From contig NZ_MUBA01000106.1 in assembly GCF_002154575.1 (NCBI RefSeq), positions 1 through 48,402 of the forward strand: DNA of 48,402 nucleotides. Reading direction: 5' to 3'. A program made the translations under genes and the position numbers. The stretch's first letter is position 1. Every line of letters begins with the position of its first letter. This stretch comes from Streptomyces bobili. Lineage in GTDB: Bacteria; Actinomycetota; Actinomycetes; Streptomycetales; Streptomycetaceae. Below the pieces are notes generated by a model that saw only the letters and a list, made by a program, of their open reading frames with translations, was not told where the DNA came from and ran no database searches. Below are positions 17,975 through 26,164 of the stretch, one piece after another.

Positions 17975-19174
17975 CTAAGTGAAGGCAGGCGTGGCGGCGG
18001 AGAGGGTGCCGTCCAAAAGGGTCGAATCACCCATCTCGCTGAGCGCGAGGGCGAGTGCTCCGAGCACCTCGGCCCGGCCGCCAAGTGCCCCTGGGAGAAT
18101 GGTGAGTTGACGCGCCGCACTCGGGATCGCATAGCGGCCGACGGACTCCCTGATAGGCCCGAGCACCAGCTCACCGGCCTCGGCGAGATCACCGCCCAGG
18201 ACCACCCGGCTCGGGTTCAGCAGATTGCAGAGATTGGCAACTCCACTGCCGATGTGTCGGCCGACGTCGGCGATCACGCGACGGCAGCCCGGGTCTCCGT
18301 CCCTGGCCAGCCGCACGACTCCCTCCATCGTCAGGTCCGTGCCGTGGCTGGACTGGAGGAGCGGGAGCACATAGCGCGCGGCCGCGAAGGTCTCCAGGCA
18401 GCCCCGGTTTCCGCAGCGGCAGACGGGGCCGGACTCATCGAGTGTAATATGTCCGATTTCTCCGGCGGTGCCGCCGGGACCCCGGTAGATCTTCCCCTCG
18501 ATCACCAGACCGGCGCCGACACCGCTCGCGACCTTGATGTAAGCAAGATCACGAACGCCTCTGCCGCTGCCCCAGACCATCTCGCCGAGGGCACCGAGAT
18601 TGGCGTCGTTGTCCACATGGACCGTCACGCCGAGCCGCTCCCGCAGCTCCTCGGCGGGCTTGGTGCCGATCCAGCCGGGCAGGATCGCCGACGAGCCGAG
18701 CGTGCCGGACACGACGTCGATCGGGCCGGGGACGCCGAGGCCCACTCCGGCGATCTTCGAACGGTCCACCCCGGTGGCCTCGATCAGGCGGCTGACCAGC
18801 TGTTCCGCCCGGTCGAAGCCCTGTGTCGAGGAGGCGTCCACATCCAGCGGCTCGGACTCCTCGGCCAGCACCTGATGGGCGAGATTGCCTACGGCGACCC
18901 GTAGGTGCGTATGGCCGAAATCCACCCCGATGACGATGCCGGCGTCCCCGCTCAGGCTGACGCTGCGGGCCCTGCGGCCGCCCGCCGACGTGGGGGTGAC
19001 CTCGACGGTCCCGGCGTCCTTCAGCTCGCGCACGATGTTGGATACGGTCGCCGCGGACAAGCCGGTCGACCGGGCGATCTCCGCCTGCGTCAGGGACCCG
19101 GCCAGACGCACGGCACGTACGACCCGCTCCAGGTTGGCTCGGTGCAGCGACGACTGCGACCCTGGAGTCTCCAC
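17975..19174 (-). CDS. rok7B7: ROK-family transcriptional regulator, Rok7B7 type
   Basis: 399 aa. The GTG at 19172-19174 has AGGAGG five bases upstream; the in-frame TTG at 19225 has no Shine-Dalgarno. Residues about 10-65 are a winged HTH (AGSLTQAEIARSTGLSAATV). The rest is a ROK sugar-kinase-like domain with GVDFGHTHLRVAVG, GVGLGVPGPID, and the zinc motif C252-x-C254-x4-C259 followed by LE. Established work on S. coelicolor Rok7B7 links it to carbon catabolite control, xylFGH and antibiotic production; NgcR next to ngcEFG in S. olivaceoviridis is a relative. Here it sits between ngcEFG and xylFGH on the same strand, so it may control both sugar importers. A pair of direct repeats upstream suggests autoregulation. 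Confidence 0.93.
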   Translation of the reverse strand: METPGSQSSLHRANLERVVRAVRLAGSLTQAEIARSTGLSAATVSNIVRELKDAGTVEVTPTSAGGRRARSVSLSGDAGIVIGVDFGHTHLRVAVGNLAHQVLAEESEPLDVDASSTQGFDRAEQLVSRLIEATGVDRSKIAGVGLGVPGPIDVVSGTLGSSAILPGWIGTKPAEELRERLGVTVHVDNDANLGALGEMVWGSGRGVRDLAYIKVASGVGAGLVIEGKIYRGPGGTAGEIGHITLDESGPVCRCGNRGCLETFAAARYVLPLLQSSHGTDLTMEGVVRLARDGDPGCRRVIADVGRHIGSGVANLCNLLNPSRVVLGGDLAEAGELVLGPIRESVGRYAIPSAARQLTILPGALGGRAEVLGALALALSEMGDSTLLDGTLSAATPAFT

Positions 19175-19229
19175 GACGACCTCCTGCGCGCGGGACCGCT
19201 TCGATGAGGCCCCGTCTATGTCCAACTAG

Positions 19230-19283
19230 TGAACTCTAAGCTGAGCTGTTCGGGTTGCCTCCCGTCAAGAGGTTGAACACTAA
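19230..19283. promoter_or_regulatory. Direct-repeat pair upstream of rok7B7
   Basis: TGAACTCTAA (19230-19239) and TGAACACTAA (19274-19283) are 44 bp apart, four helical turns, in the rok7B7 leader/promoter. On the minus strand they read TTAGWGTTCA. Candidate autoregulatory operators; no regulator is proven. The rest of the 223-bp gap to ngcG shows nothing else. Confidence 0.45.
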
Positions 19284-19397
19284 TCGCGTTCGAGCACACA
19301 CCGAGCGGTGCCGTTCCCGGAGTCGGGAACGGCACGCGTACGGGTGGCTGCGGAGCGCTACGCAGGCGTCCAAGGGATCAAGGAATCAAGGCGGGAG

Positions 19398-20315
19398 CTA
19401 CTTCAGCGCCCCCGCGGTCAGTCCCTGCACCACCTGCCGCTGGAAGACGATGTACGCCGCGAGCACCGGCAGCATCGCCATCACCAGGCCCGCGAAAAGT
19501 CCCGACCAGTCACCCTTGTAGCCCTGGCTGACGGCCAGCTGGACCAGCCCCTGGGTGAGGACGCGCTTGTCGGGGTCGGTGTTGAGAACGGTGGGGAGCA
19601 TGTACTGGTTCCACTGGCCCAGGAAGTTGAAGATCCCCACGCTGATCAGGCCGGGTTTGGCCATCGGCACCATGATCTGGAAGAACGTACGGCTGTGCGA
19701 GGCGCCGTCGACGAACGCCGCCTCCGCCACCGACGAGGGCAGCGTGCGGAAGAACGCCGTCAGGAAGAAGACGGTGAACGGCAGCGAGTACGCGATGTAG
19801 ACCAGGATCAGGCCGTGAATCGTGTTCAGCAGGCCCATGTTGTTCACCACGTAGAACAGCGGGACCAGCGCGAGCATGATCGGGAAGCTCATGCCGCCGA
19901 CGAACAGGTAGTAGATGAAGCGGTTTCCGGGAAAGTCGAACCGGGCCAGCACGTACGCCGCCATCGAGCCGAGCACCAGGGTGCCGATGAGCGAACCCCC
20001 CACCACCAGCACGGTGTTGAGGAAGTAGTCGCTCATGTTGGCCTCGGTCCAGGCCCGCGACCAGTTGTCGAAGTGCAGCTTGTCCGGCAGCGACCAGGGG
20101 GAGCCGAAGATGGCGCCGTCGTCCTTGAAGGAGGTCATCACCGCCCACAGCAGCGGCAGGACGACCATCACGGCCCACAGGACGAGGATGCCGTGCGAGA
20201 AGGCGTTGAGGACCTGCCCCTCCTTCTTCGGCCGGGGCGGTCCGCCGCTTCGCGGAACGTCCGTCTTGGTGACGGGAACGGGCGCCGGGGGCTCTGTGGT
20301 CTTCTCGATGCTCAT
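19398..20315 (-). CDS. ngcG: N-acetylglucosamine/chitobiose ABC transporter permease NgcG
   Basis: 305 aa, MalG-type permease with six membrane segments and the EAA loop (SSVAEAAFVDGASHSRTFFQ). A Pro/Thr-rich cytoplasmic N-terminus of about 35 residues precedes the first helix. The ATG follows the ngcF stop by two bases. Together with NgcF it forms the channel for GlcNAc or N,N'-diacetylchitobiose; the assignment rests on the NgcE-like binding protein, the neighbouring ROK gene and the remembered S. coelicolor order (SCO6005-6007, then SCO6008). There is no ATPase gene; MsiK is the expected partner. Confidence 0.88.
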   Translation of the reverse strand: MSIEKTTEPPAPVPVTKTDVPRSGGPPRPKKEGQVLNAFSHGILVLWAVMVVLPLLWAVMTSFKDDGAIFGSPWSLPDKLHFDNWSRAWTEANMSDYFLNTVLVVGGSLIGTLVLGSMAAYVLARFDFPGNRFIYYLFVGGMSFPIMLALVPLFYVVNNMGLLNTIHGLILVYIAYSLPFTVFFLTAFFRTLPSSVAEAAFVDGASHSRTFFQIMVPMAKPGLISVGIFNFLGQWNQYMLPTVLNTDPDKRVLTQGLVQLAVSQGYKGDWSGLFAGLVMAMLPVLAAYIVFQRQVVQGLTAGALK

Positions 20316-20317
20316 GA

Positions 20318-21244
20318 TCAGTACTCCAGCCGCTCGCGCCGGCCCAGCCGCATCACCAGCGCGGCGAAGGCCAGCGTCACGACGAGCAGGGCGACTCCGA
20401 TGGTGGTGGCGTAGGCGGCCTGACCGTCGCGGAACGCCTTCTGGTAGACGTAGAGGACCATGACGGTGGTCGAGTAGTCGGGGCCGCCGGGCCCGGTCGT
20501 CATGATCTGGACCACGGCGAACGACTCGGCGCCGAGCGCGAGGATGCCCATGTAGACCCAGCCGGACTGCACGGTGTCCCACAGCAGCGGCAGGGTGATG
20601 CGGAAGAACGTGGTGGCGCGGCCGGCGCCGTCGAGCAGTGCCGCCTCGTAGAGGTCCGCCGGGATCGACGCCATGCCCGCGGAGAACAGCACCACGAAGA
20701 AGCCGACCGTGGACCAGACGAGCACCGCCATGACGCACCACAGCGCCAGATCCGGATCGCCCAGCCACAGCGGCTGCACGCCGTCCAGGCCGATCCCCCG
20801 CAGGAACGAGTTGATGGCGCCGCTGTCGGGGTTGTAGGCGAAGGCGAACAACAACGCCACGATGGCGATCGAGAGCACCTGCGGAAAGAAATACACGATC
20901 TTGTAGAAGGACGAGCCCCTGACGCCGGAGATGACCGGGCCGCCCCTTCTCTTCCGTCCGCCGACATTGATCATGAAGGCGAAGAACAGTGCCAGACCGA
21001 TCGTCACCAGGGGCAGCACGACCGCGAACATCAAGCTGTGCTGCAAGGACTTCCAGAAGATCTCGTCGTCCAGCATCCTCCGGTAATTGTCCAGGCCGAC
21101 CATCTTGAATTCGGGGCTCAGACCGGTCCAGTCCGTGAACGAGTAGTAGATGGACTGGATGAACGGCCACACCACGAAGAGCGCGTACAGTCCCAGGGGC
21201 AGCGCCAGGAACCCCACGATGAACCGGTACTTGCCGTGCTGCAT
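20318..21244 (-). CDS. ngcF: N-acetylglucosamine/chitobiose ABC transporter permease NgcF
   Basis: 308 aa. The ATG at 21242-21244 has GGAG five bases upstream; the in-frame GTG at 21250 overlaps that site. It is a MalF-type permease: first helix FIVGFLALPLGLYALFVVWP, periplasmic start of the family (YYSFTDWTGLSPEFKMVGL), EAA loop (DLYEAALLDGAGRATTFFRI). It lies 28 bp after ngcE and 2 bp before ngcG in one operon. Chitin is the environmental source of its presumed substrate. Confidence 0.88.
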   Translation of the reverse strand: MQHGKYRFIVGFLALPLGLYALFVVWPFIQSIYYSFTDWTGLSPEFKMVGLDNYRRMLDDEIFWKSLQHSLMFAVVLPLVTIGLALFFAFMINVGGRKRRGGPVISGVRGSSFYKIVYFFPQVLSIAIVALLFAFAYNPDSGAINSFLRGIGLDGVQPLWLGDPDLALWCVMAVLVWSTVGFFVVLFSAGMASIPADLYEAALLDGAGRATTFFRITLPLLWDTVQSGWVYMGILALGAESFAVVQIMTTGPGGPDYSTTVMVLYVYQKAFRDGQAAYATTIGVALLVVTLAFAALVMRLGRRERLEY

Positions 21245-21272
21245 CGCCACTCCGGTGTCGTGATAATGCCGG

Positions 21273-22739
21273 TTACTGGTGCTTGTAGTGCTTGATCGAG
21301 CTGTCCTTGGCGGCCTCGTCGGCGTAATCCTGGATCTTTTTGATCGCCTCCGCCGGGGTGAGCCGGCCGGCCATCATCTCGCCGAGTCCGGACACGCCGA
21401 TCTTCTCCTTCTGCAACTGCACGTACCAGTCCTGGAGCCGGGGATTCACCACGTTCTGGCCGGCCTTGTCCAGTGCGGCGACACCCGACTTGAGGCCGGG
21501 GGTGAGCGTGATGCCGTCGGTGCCACCGTTGTACGCCGTCAGCGACTTGACCTTCGAGGTGAAGTTCTTCGACGACGCCTCGCTGAGCATGATGCGCAGT
21601 TGTTCCATGCCGCCGGCCGGGTTCTTCGCCTTGGCCGGGACGACGAACGGCTCACCGCCGGAGGCCCAGATCGTGCCGAACGGCAGTTTGTCGGAACCGT
21701 CGAGTCCGGTCGGCGCGGAGACGGCGAGGCCGAAGTCGGCGGGGATGACGTTCGCCGACTCGTTCTCCACCCAGGAGCCGTTGGGGATGAACAGGGCCTT
21801 GCCCTTGGCCCACGCGGTCTGCGACTGGATGTGGTCCAGGCCGGGGGTGCCGCGCAGGATGTAGCCCTTCGCGTACAGCTCGTAGTAGGCGTCGAAACAC
21901 GCCTTGACCGCCGGGTGCTTCCAGGCGTTCGGCTCCAGGTTGTCGATGGCGTCAAGGACTTCGCGGCCGCCGACCTTGCCGATCATCGGGTACAGCGAGA
22001 ACGGGATGTAGTACGGGTACTTGCCCGCGTACGTCCAGCCCGCCATGCCCTTCTTCTTGGCCTTCGCGCAGACCGCGAGCATCTCGTCCCAGGTCTCGGG
22101 ATACGTGGCGTCGAGGGAGTCCAGGGCCTTCTGCGAGTACCAGACGCCGTACACGGTGTACGCGTAGTACATGATCCAGACCGGGTCGCCGTCGAACTGG
22201 CCCATCTCCACGATGCCGGGGCGCAGGGTGTCGCGGACCTTCTTGGCCGGGTCGTCGTAGGACGGGGCGTCCAGCAGCGGGGTGAGGTCGGCCAGCTGGC
22301 TCTTGCCGACCAGGACGCCCATGTCCATCTGCTCGGCGCCGGAGTTGTCGATGAGGTCGGGCGGGGTGCCCTGGTTGAAGCGGGGCTGCAGGGTGGACTG
22401 GATCTTCTGGGTGGCCGCGAACTTCACCTTGGCGCTGGGGAAGTTCTGCTCGTAGATCTTCACGGCGTCCTCGGCGTACTCCTTGCCGAAACCGCCGTCG
22501 AACAGGACGAATTCCATCTGGGCGGTGTCATTCACGCCGAGCGGGTTCTTCTCGGTCTTCTTGCCGGTTTTGGCCTTGCCCTCGTCGCCGCCGCCCCCGC
22601 TGCTGGCGCAGGCGGAGAGGAAACCGACCGTGGGGACGGAGATCAGTCCGAGCGCGGCCGATCTCCTGATCAGATCGCGGCGGCCGACACCGTTCGCACC
22701 ACGGTTCTCGGCCGAATCGGGCGCAGAAGTGGATCCCAT
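21273..22739 (-). CDS. ngcE: N-acetylglucosamine/chitobiose-binding lipoprotein NgcE
   Basis: 488 aa. Start ATG at 22737-22739 with GAGG eight bases upstream. The N-terminus has a Tat-like twin arginine (GRRDLIRRSAALGL) and the lipobox LSAC, so it is probably exported folded and anchored outside. The mature part resembles the NgcE family (MEFVLFDGGFGKEYAEDAV; GDPVWIMYYAYTVYGVWYS). Published work on S. coelicolor NgcE (SCO6005) describes a lower-affinity binder of N,N'-diacetylchitobiose; by similarity this gene should act likewise. First gene of ngcEFG. A DasR-like site about 100 bp upstream suggests GlcNAc-responsive control. Confidence 0.9.
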   Translation of the reverse strand: MGSTSAPDSAENRGANGVGRRDLIRRSAALGLISVPTVGFLSACASSGGGGDEGKAKTGKKTEKNPLGVNDTAQMEFVLFDGGFGKEYAEDAVKIYEQNFPSAKVKFAATQKIQSTLQPRFNQGTPPDLIDNSGAEQMDMGVLVGKSQLADLTPLLDAPSYDDPAKKVRDTLRPGIVEMGQFDGDPVWIMYYAYTVYGVWYSQKALDSLDATYPETWDEMLAVCAKAKKKGMAGWTYAGKYPYYIPFSLYPMIGKVGGREVLDAIDNLEPNAWKHPAVKACFDAYYELYAKGYILRGTPGLDHIQSQTAWAKGKALFIPNGSWVENESANVIPADFGLAVSAPTGLDGSDKLPFGTIWASGGEPFVVPAKAKNPAGGMEQLRIMLSEASSKNFTSKVKSLTAYNGGTDGITLTPGLKSGVAALDKAGQNVVNPRLQDWYVQLQKEKIGVSGLGEMMAGRLTPAEAIKKIQDYADEAAKDSSIKHYKHQ

Positions 22740-22839
22740 GCTCAAGTCCTCGCCTTCTCCAGGACTCAGGCGGTGAACCGGATCCTTCCCGGCACCGCGG
22801 TCAGGTCAAGCAGGGTCGTGCGGATCGGGTGAATCGCCG

Positions 22840-22855
22840 ACAGGTATAGTCCACT
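22840..22855. promoter_or_regulatory. DasR-like (dre) site before ngcE
   Basis: On the minus strand the 16 bp read AGTGGACTATACCTGT, matching 11 of 16 positions of the dre consensus ACTGGTCTAGACCACT, including most of the GG-CTA-ACC core. It lies 101 bp upstream of ngcE. The remaining 22740-23001 holds no gene that I can support. Confidence 0.45.
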
Positions 22856-23001
22856 TCCCGCCACCGGACAAGATCGAATGCAAGGTTGGCCATGGGTCTT
22901 TTCCGAGTTGAGACCTGGCGGAAATATGAGCACACCGCGACCTGCTCGCCGGAAAATCGCCGGACACGAGCTGCCGGAGGGCGCAGGGCCAACCGTGAGG
23001 G

Positions 23002-23217
23002 GTGGCCGAGGAGGACCTGGACTACGCGGCGACGAACGTGTCGGTGGACCTGGCGTCCACGGACGGAACCTCTCCGAGCACGCTCGGGGCGACCGACCCG
23101 TACGGCTTCGCGCTGTCGCCGCGCGGCCAGGGTGCAGCCAAGTCGGGCGCGTATCGGCACCACCGGTTGGTCTTCGACGGGCAATCCGTCCTGGCGGAGC
23201 TTGAGTTGTTGTCATGA
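23002..23217 (+). CDS. Small ORF of unknown function, possibly a gene remnant
   Basis: 71 codons with a GTG start and a weak AGGGG just before it. Third-position GC is high, as in coding DNA, and the translation ends QSVLAELELLS. No signal peptide, membrane segment or motif that I recognise. It lies between the divergent ngcE promoter and the LacI-type box of the next gene. It could be a real small protein or the 3' scrap of a gene lost during insertion of the xylan island. Confidence 0.3.
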   Translation: MAEEDLDYAATNVSVDLASTDGTSPSTLGATDPYGFALSPRGQGAAKSGAYRHHRLVFDGQSVLAELELLS

Positions 23218-23226
23218 TCCCGTAAC

Positions 23227-23237
23227 TGACAGCGCTT
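23227..23237. promoter_or_regulatory. LacI-type box before the secreted-protein gene
   Basis: TGACAGCGCTT, the same 11 bp as in the boxes at 5153 and 32136-32146, lies 93 bp upstream of the secreted-protein start. The right half is degenerate (GGTGG instead of TCTCA). Confidence 0.5.
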
Positions 23238-23276
23238 GGTGGGTACACGGAGCGAGATCCCTGACCCACAATGATC

Positions 23277-23304
23277 AGGCCGCCCGCGGAAACATGGGCG
23301 GCCT
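23277..23304 (+). promoter_or_regulatory. 5'-leader hairpin
   Basis: AGGCCGCCC (23277-23285) pairs with GGGCGGCCT (23296-23304) around a 10-nt loop, 25 bp before the next start codon. A terminator-like stem inside a leader suggests attenuation or message stabilisation. Confidence 0.5.
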
Positions 23305-23329
23305 GTCATCACGAGGGGGAGCAGAAAGA

Positions 23330-23854
23330 ATGGGCGTCATCAGAAGATTCGCGGGTCTGCTCGCAGGTGCGGCGCTCGGGGCGGGGGCCCTGGTCGCCAC
23401 GGCGGCTCCGGCACAGGCGTACAGCCCGAACCCGACGTTCAGCTCGTACTACTACGACACCGACAACTGCCCGTGCAGTGGCGGCAATCTCGCCGACCCG
23501 TTCGACGGCACGTACTTCCAGAACGACGCCGGCGGGTACGCCGTGAAGATGGAGCTGGTGCAGTCCGGCGCCTTCGTCGGGAAGGTGGAGTTCCACCCGA
23601 ACGACGAGAAGCTGTGGGTGTACGACACCAGCAACGACGGCGACACCTTCTACGTCAAGGTCGGATACTCGTCCGGCGGCACGTACCACAACCTGGGGAC
23701 CTTCGCCGCCCCCGGCACCTCCGCTGTGGTGGACTACTCCATCCATGACTTCGACCTGCCCGAGGGTGCGACGGTGGACATCTCCGTCTACGACGACGCG
23801 GGTCTGACCGACCTGATCGGAGCCGCGCGCGGTACCGGATCCGCCATCGCCTGA
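23330..23854 (+). CDS. Small secreted protein of unknown function
   Basis: 174 aa. The ATG at 23330 has GGGGGA nine bases upstream; the frame is open to the left but the signal peptide fixes the start. A Sec signal peptide (MGVIRRFAGLLAGAALGAGA onward) ends at the signal peptidase site AQA, after residue 32 or so. The mature ~142 residues are rich in Asp, Tyr and Gly (YYYDTDNCPCSGGNLADPFD; DTSNDGDTFYVKVGYSSGGT). They contain one close Cys pair (CPC) and look like a beta-rich extracellular domain. I do not recognise the family. It precedes the alpha-glucuronidase by 13 bp and carries a LacI-type box, so it is likely part of the carbohydrate response. Confidence 0.7.
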   Translation: MGVIRRFAGLLAGAALGAGALVATAAPAQAYSPNPTFSSYYYDTDNCPCSGGNLADPFDGTYFQNDAGGYAVKMELVQSGAFVGKVEFHPNDEKLWVYDTSNDGDTFYVKVGYSSGGTYHNLGTFAAPGTSAVVDYSIHDFDLPEGATVDISVYDDAGLTDLIGAARGTGSAIA

Positions 23855-23867
23855 CCCGGAGGGGTTC

Positions 23868-25859
23868 ATGCCGCTTCCCGTGCCCGTTCTGCCCGACGGG
23901 GTCGACCCGGCCTGGCTGCCGATGGAGGCGTTCCGGCCGCTGGGTGAGCGGCGGACGCTGATCCGGGGATCGGGGCCGCTCGTGGAGACGGTGCACGGTG
24001 AAGTGGCCTGGGCTTGTGGGGTGTTCGGGGGCGAGGTCGTCCGGGATGGCTCCGACGACGCCGGGTACGACCTCGTGCTGGACGTGGTGGCGGACGCCGA
24101 GTGGGGGGACGAAGGGTTCGCGTACGGGCGTGAGGGCGGTCGGACGACCGTGTCGGCGTCCGGCCAACGCGGCCTGCTGTACGGCCTGTTCCAAGTGGTG
24201 CGGCTCGGCGGAACCGCCTTTCGGGGGGATCGTCCGCGCGAGGAGCACCGTCCGGCGGTGGCGCTGCGGATGCTGGACCACTGGGACAACGTGGACGTGC
24301 ATCCGGTCATGGGCCAGGTGGAGCGCGGGTACGCGGGCGGCTCACTGTTCTGGCGTGACGGGCGGGCGCGCGGCGAACTGGAGCGCGTCCGGGCGTACGG
24401 CCGGCTGCTCGCGGCGTGCGGGATCAACGCCGTCTGCGTCAACAACGTCAACGTGCACGCGAGCGAGGCGCGGCTGCTGACCGACCGTCTCGGTGAAGTG
24501 GCCGATCTGGCATCGGCGTTGAGGCCGTACTGCGTCCGTACGCATCTGTCGGTCACCTTCGCGGCGCCGGTCGTCCTCGGCGGGCTGCCGACCGCCGATC
24601 CGCTGGACGAGGCGGTGCGGCAGTGGTGGACGGGGGCGGCGGCACGGGTCTACGCGGCGATCCCCGACTTCGGCGGGTTCGTGGTGAAGGCGGACTCGGA
24701 GGGCCAGCCGGGTCCGTTCACCTACGGCCGCTCGCACGCGGACGGCGCGAACATGCTGGCCTCGGTGCTCGCTCCGCACGGCGGGACGGTGCACTGGCGG
24801 GCGTTCGTCTATGACCACCGGCAGGACTGGCGGGACCGTTCGACGGACCGGGCGCGTGCCGCGTACGACCACTTCGCGCCGCTGGACGGGGAGTTCGCGG
24901 ACAACGCGGTGCTCCAGGTGAAGCACGGGCCGATGGACTTCCAGGTCCGGGAACCGGTTTCTCCTGTCTTCGGGGCGATGCCGCGTACCCGGCTGGCGGT
25001 GGAGGTGCAGGCCACGCAGGAGTACACGGGGCAGCAGCGGCACGTGTGCTGGCTCGGGCCGATGTGGAGCGAGGTGCTGCGGATCCGGCCGGCGGGCGAA
25101 CGGGGCCCCTCGGTGGGCGAGTTGACGGGTGGTGGGCTGGTGGCGGTGTCGAACGTGGGTGACGACCCGTACTGGACCGGGCATCCGCTGGCGCAGGCCA
25201 ACCTCTACACCTTCGGGCGGCTCGCCTGGCAGCCCTCCGCGGACCCGCTCCGGGTGCTGGACGAGTGGATCGCGCTCACCTTCCCGTCGGCCCCCGAGCG
25301 GCTGACCGAGGGCCTGCGCTCGCTGCTGCGGGGCTCGTGGCGGACGTACGAGAAGTACACGGCGCCACTCGGGGTGGGGTTCATGGTGCAGCCGGGTCAC
25401 CACTACGGGCCGAGCGTGGACGGCTACGAGTACAGCCCGTGGGGGACGTACCACTTCGCTGACCGGGACGGGATCGGTGTCGACCGGAGCGCGGCGACGG
25501 GAACCGGTTACGCGGCGCAGTACGCGGCCCCGTGGGCCGGGGTGTACGAGTCACCGGCCACCTGCCCGGACGAGCTGTTGCTGTTCTTCCACCATGTGCC
25601 CTACGCGCATGTCCTGCACTCCGGGAAAACGGTGATCCAGCACATCTACGACACACACTTCGAGGGTGTGGAGGAGGTCAAGGAGGCCCGCCGGGTGTGG
25701 GCCTCGCTCGCGGATCTCGTCGGGGCGGAGCGTCATGCGCGGGTGGCGGAGCGGTACGAGGAGCAGGTGCGTGGTGCCCGCGAGTGGCGCGATCAGATCA
25801 ACAGTTACTTCCTGCGCAAGTCGGGGGTGCCGGACGCGCGGGGGCGGACGATCTGGTGA
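23868..25859 (+). CDS. aguA: GH67 alpha-glucuronidase (intracellular)
   Basis: 663 aa, ATG start, GGAGG just upstream. It removes (4-O-methyl)glucuronic acid from the end of aldouronic acids made from xylan. Catalytic residues are visible: acid E278 in ADSEGQPGP and the base pair D357 (GPMDFQ) and E385 (QEYTGQ). Their spacing of 79 and 28 residues equals that of Geobacillus AguA (E285, D364, E392). The family blocks LRMLDHWDNVDVHPVMGQ and VERGYAGGSLFW are present. There is no signal peptide, so substrate must be imported, fitting the Lpl-type transporter encoded further right. Its 3' end overlaps the convergent GH42 remnant by 55 bp. Confidence 0.95.
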   Translation: MPLPVPVLPDGVDPAWLPMEAFRPLGERRTLIRGSGPLVETVHGEVAWACGVFGGEVVRDGSDDAGYDLVLDVVADAEWGDEGFAYGREGGRTTVSASGQRGLLYGLFQVVRLGGTAFRGDRPREEHRPAVALRMLDHWDNVDVHPVMGQVERGYAGGSLFWRDGRARGELERVRAYGRLLAACGINAVCVNNVNVHASEARLLTDRLGEVADLASALRPYCVRTHLSVTFAAPVVLGGLPTADPLDEAVRQWWTGAAARVYAAIPDFGGFVVKADSEGQPGPFTYGRSHADGANMLASVLAPHGGTVHWRAFVYDHRQDWRDRSTDRARAAYDHFAPLDGEFADNAVLQVKHGPMDFQVREPVSPVFGAMPRTRLAVEVQATQEYTGQQRHVCWLGPMWSEVLRIRPAGERGPSVGELTGGGLVAVSNVGDDPYWTGHPLAQANLYTFGRLAWQPSADPLRVLDEWIALTFPSAPERLTEGLRSLLRGSWRTYEKYTAPLGVGFMVQPGHHYGPSVDGYEYSPWGTYHFADRDGIGVDRSAATGTGYAAQYAAPWAGVYESPATCPDELLLFFHHVPYAHVLHSGKTVIQHIYDTHFEGVEEVKEARRVWASLADLVGAERHARVAERYEEQVRGAREWRDQINSYFLRKSGVPDARGRTIW

Positions 25860-26164
25860 AGGCGCAGGACCGCCACGTCCAGCGGGCCGAGGGTCAGGGA
25901 ACCGCCTTCGTCGACCCGTTCGCCGGTCAGGAGGTCGGTGGCGGCGGCATGGGCGGCCCCGGCCCGGTCCAGCACACGGTCCAGGACAGTGAAGTCGTGG
26001 ACGTCCTCGGCGGGTTGGGTGACCGACCAGGTGAAGACGCCGACGGTGAGGGTGTCGATCCCGGCGCGGGTGAACAGGCGGTGGTCGTCGTCCCAGACCT
26101 CCTGCGGCCACTGCTCGGGGTTGTAGTCACCGCCGTAGGGGATCTTGGGGCCCGTCGGGCTCAT
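25805..26164 (-). pseudogene. GH42 beta-galactosidase with large in-frame internal deletion
   Basis: An open frame of 119 codons starts MSPTGPKIPYGGDYNPEQWP, the exact kind of N-terminus of GH42 beta-galactosidases (normally ~660-690 aa). After about residue 69 (VLDRVLDRAG) it jumps to a GH42 C-terminal sequence (ATDLLTGERVDEGGSLTLGP and LDVAVLRL). About 550 codons, including both catalytic glutamates of the barrel, are missing, so it cannot be an active glycosidase. The frame is preserved, so a short protein may still be made. The start overlaps the stop of the YesL gene (ATGA), consistent with the original last gene of the operon. The deletion point is near 25950-25960. Confidence 0.8.
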
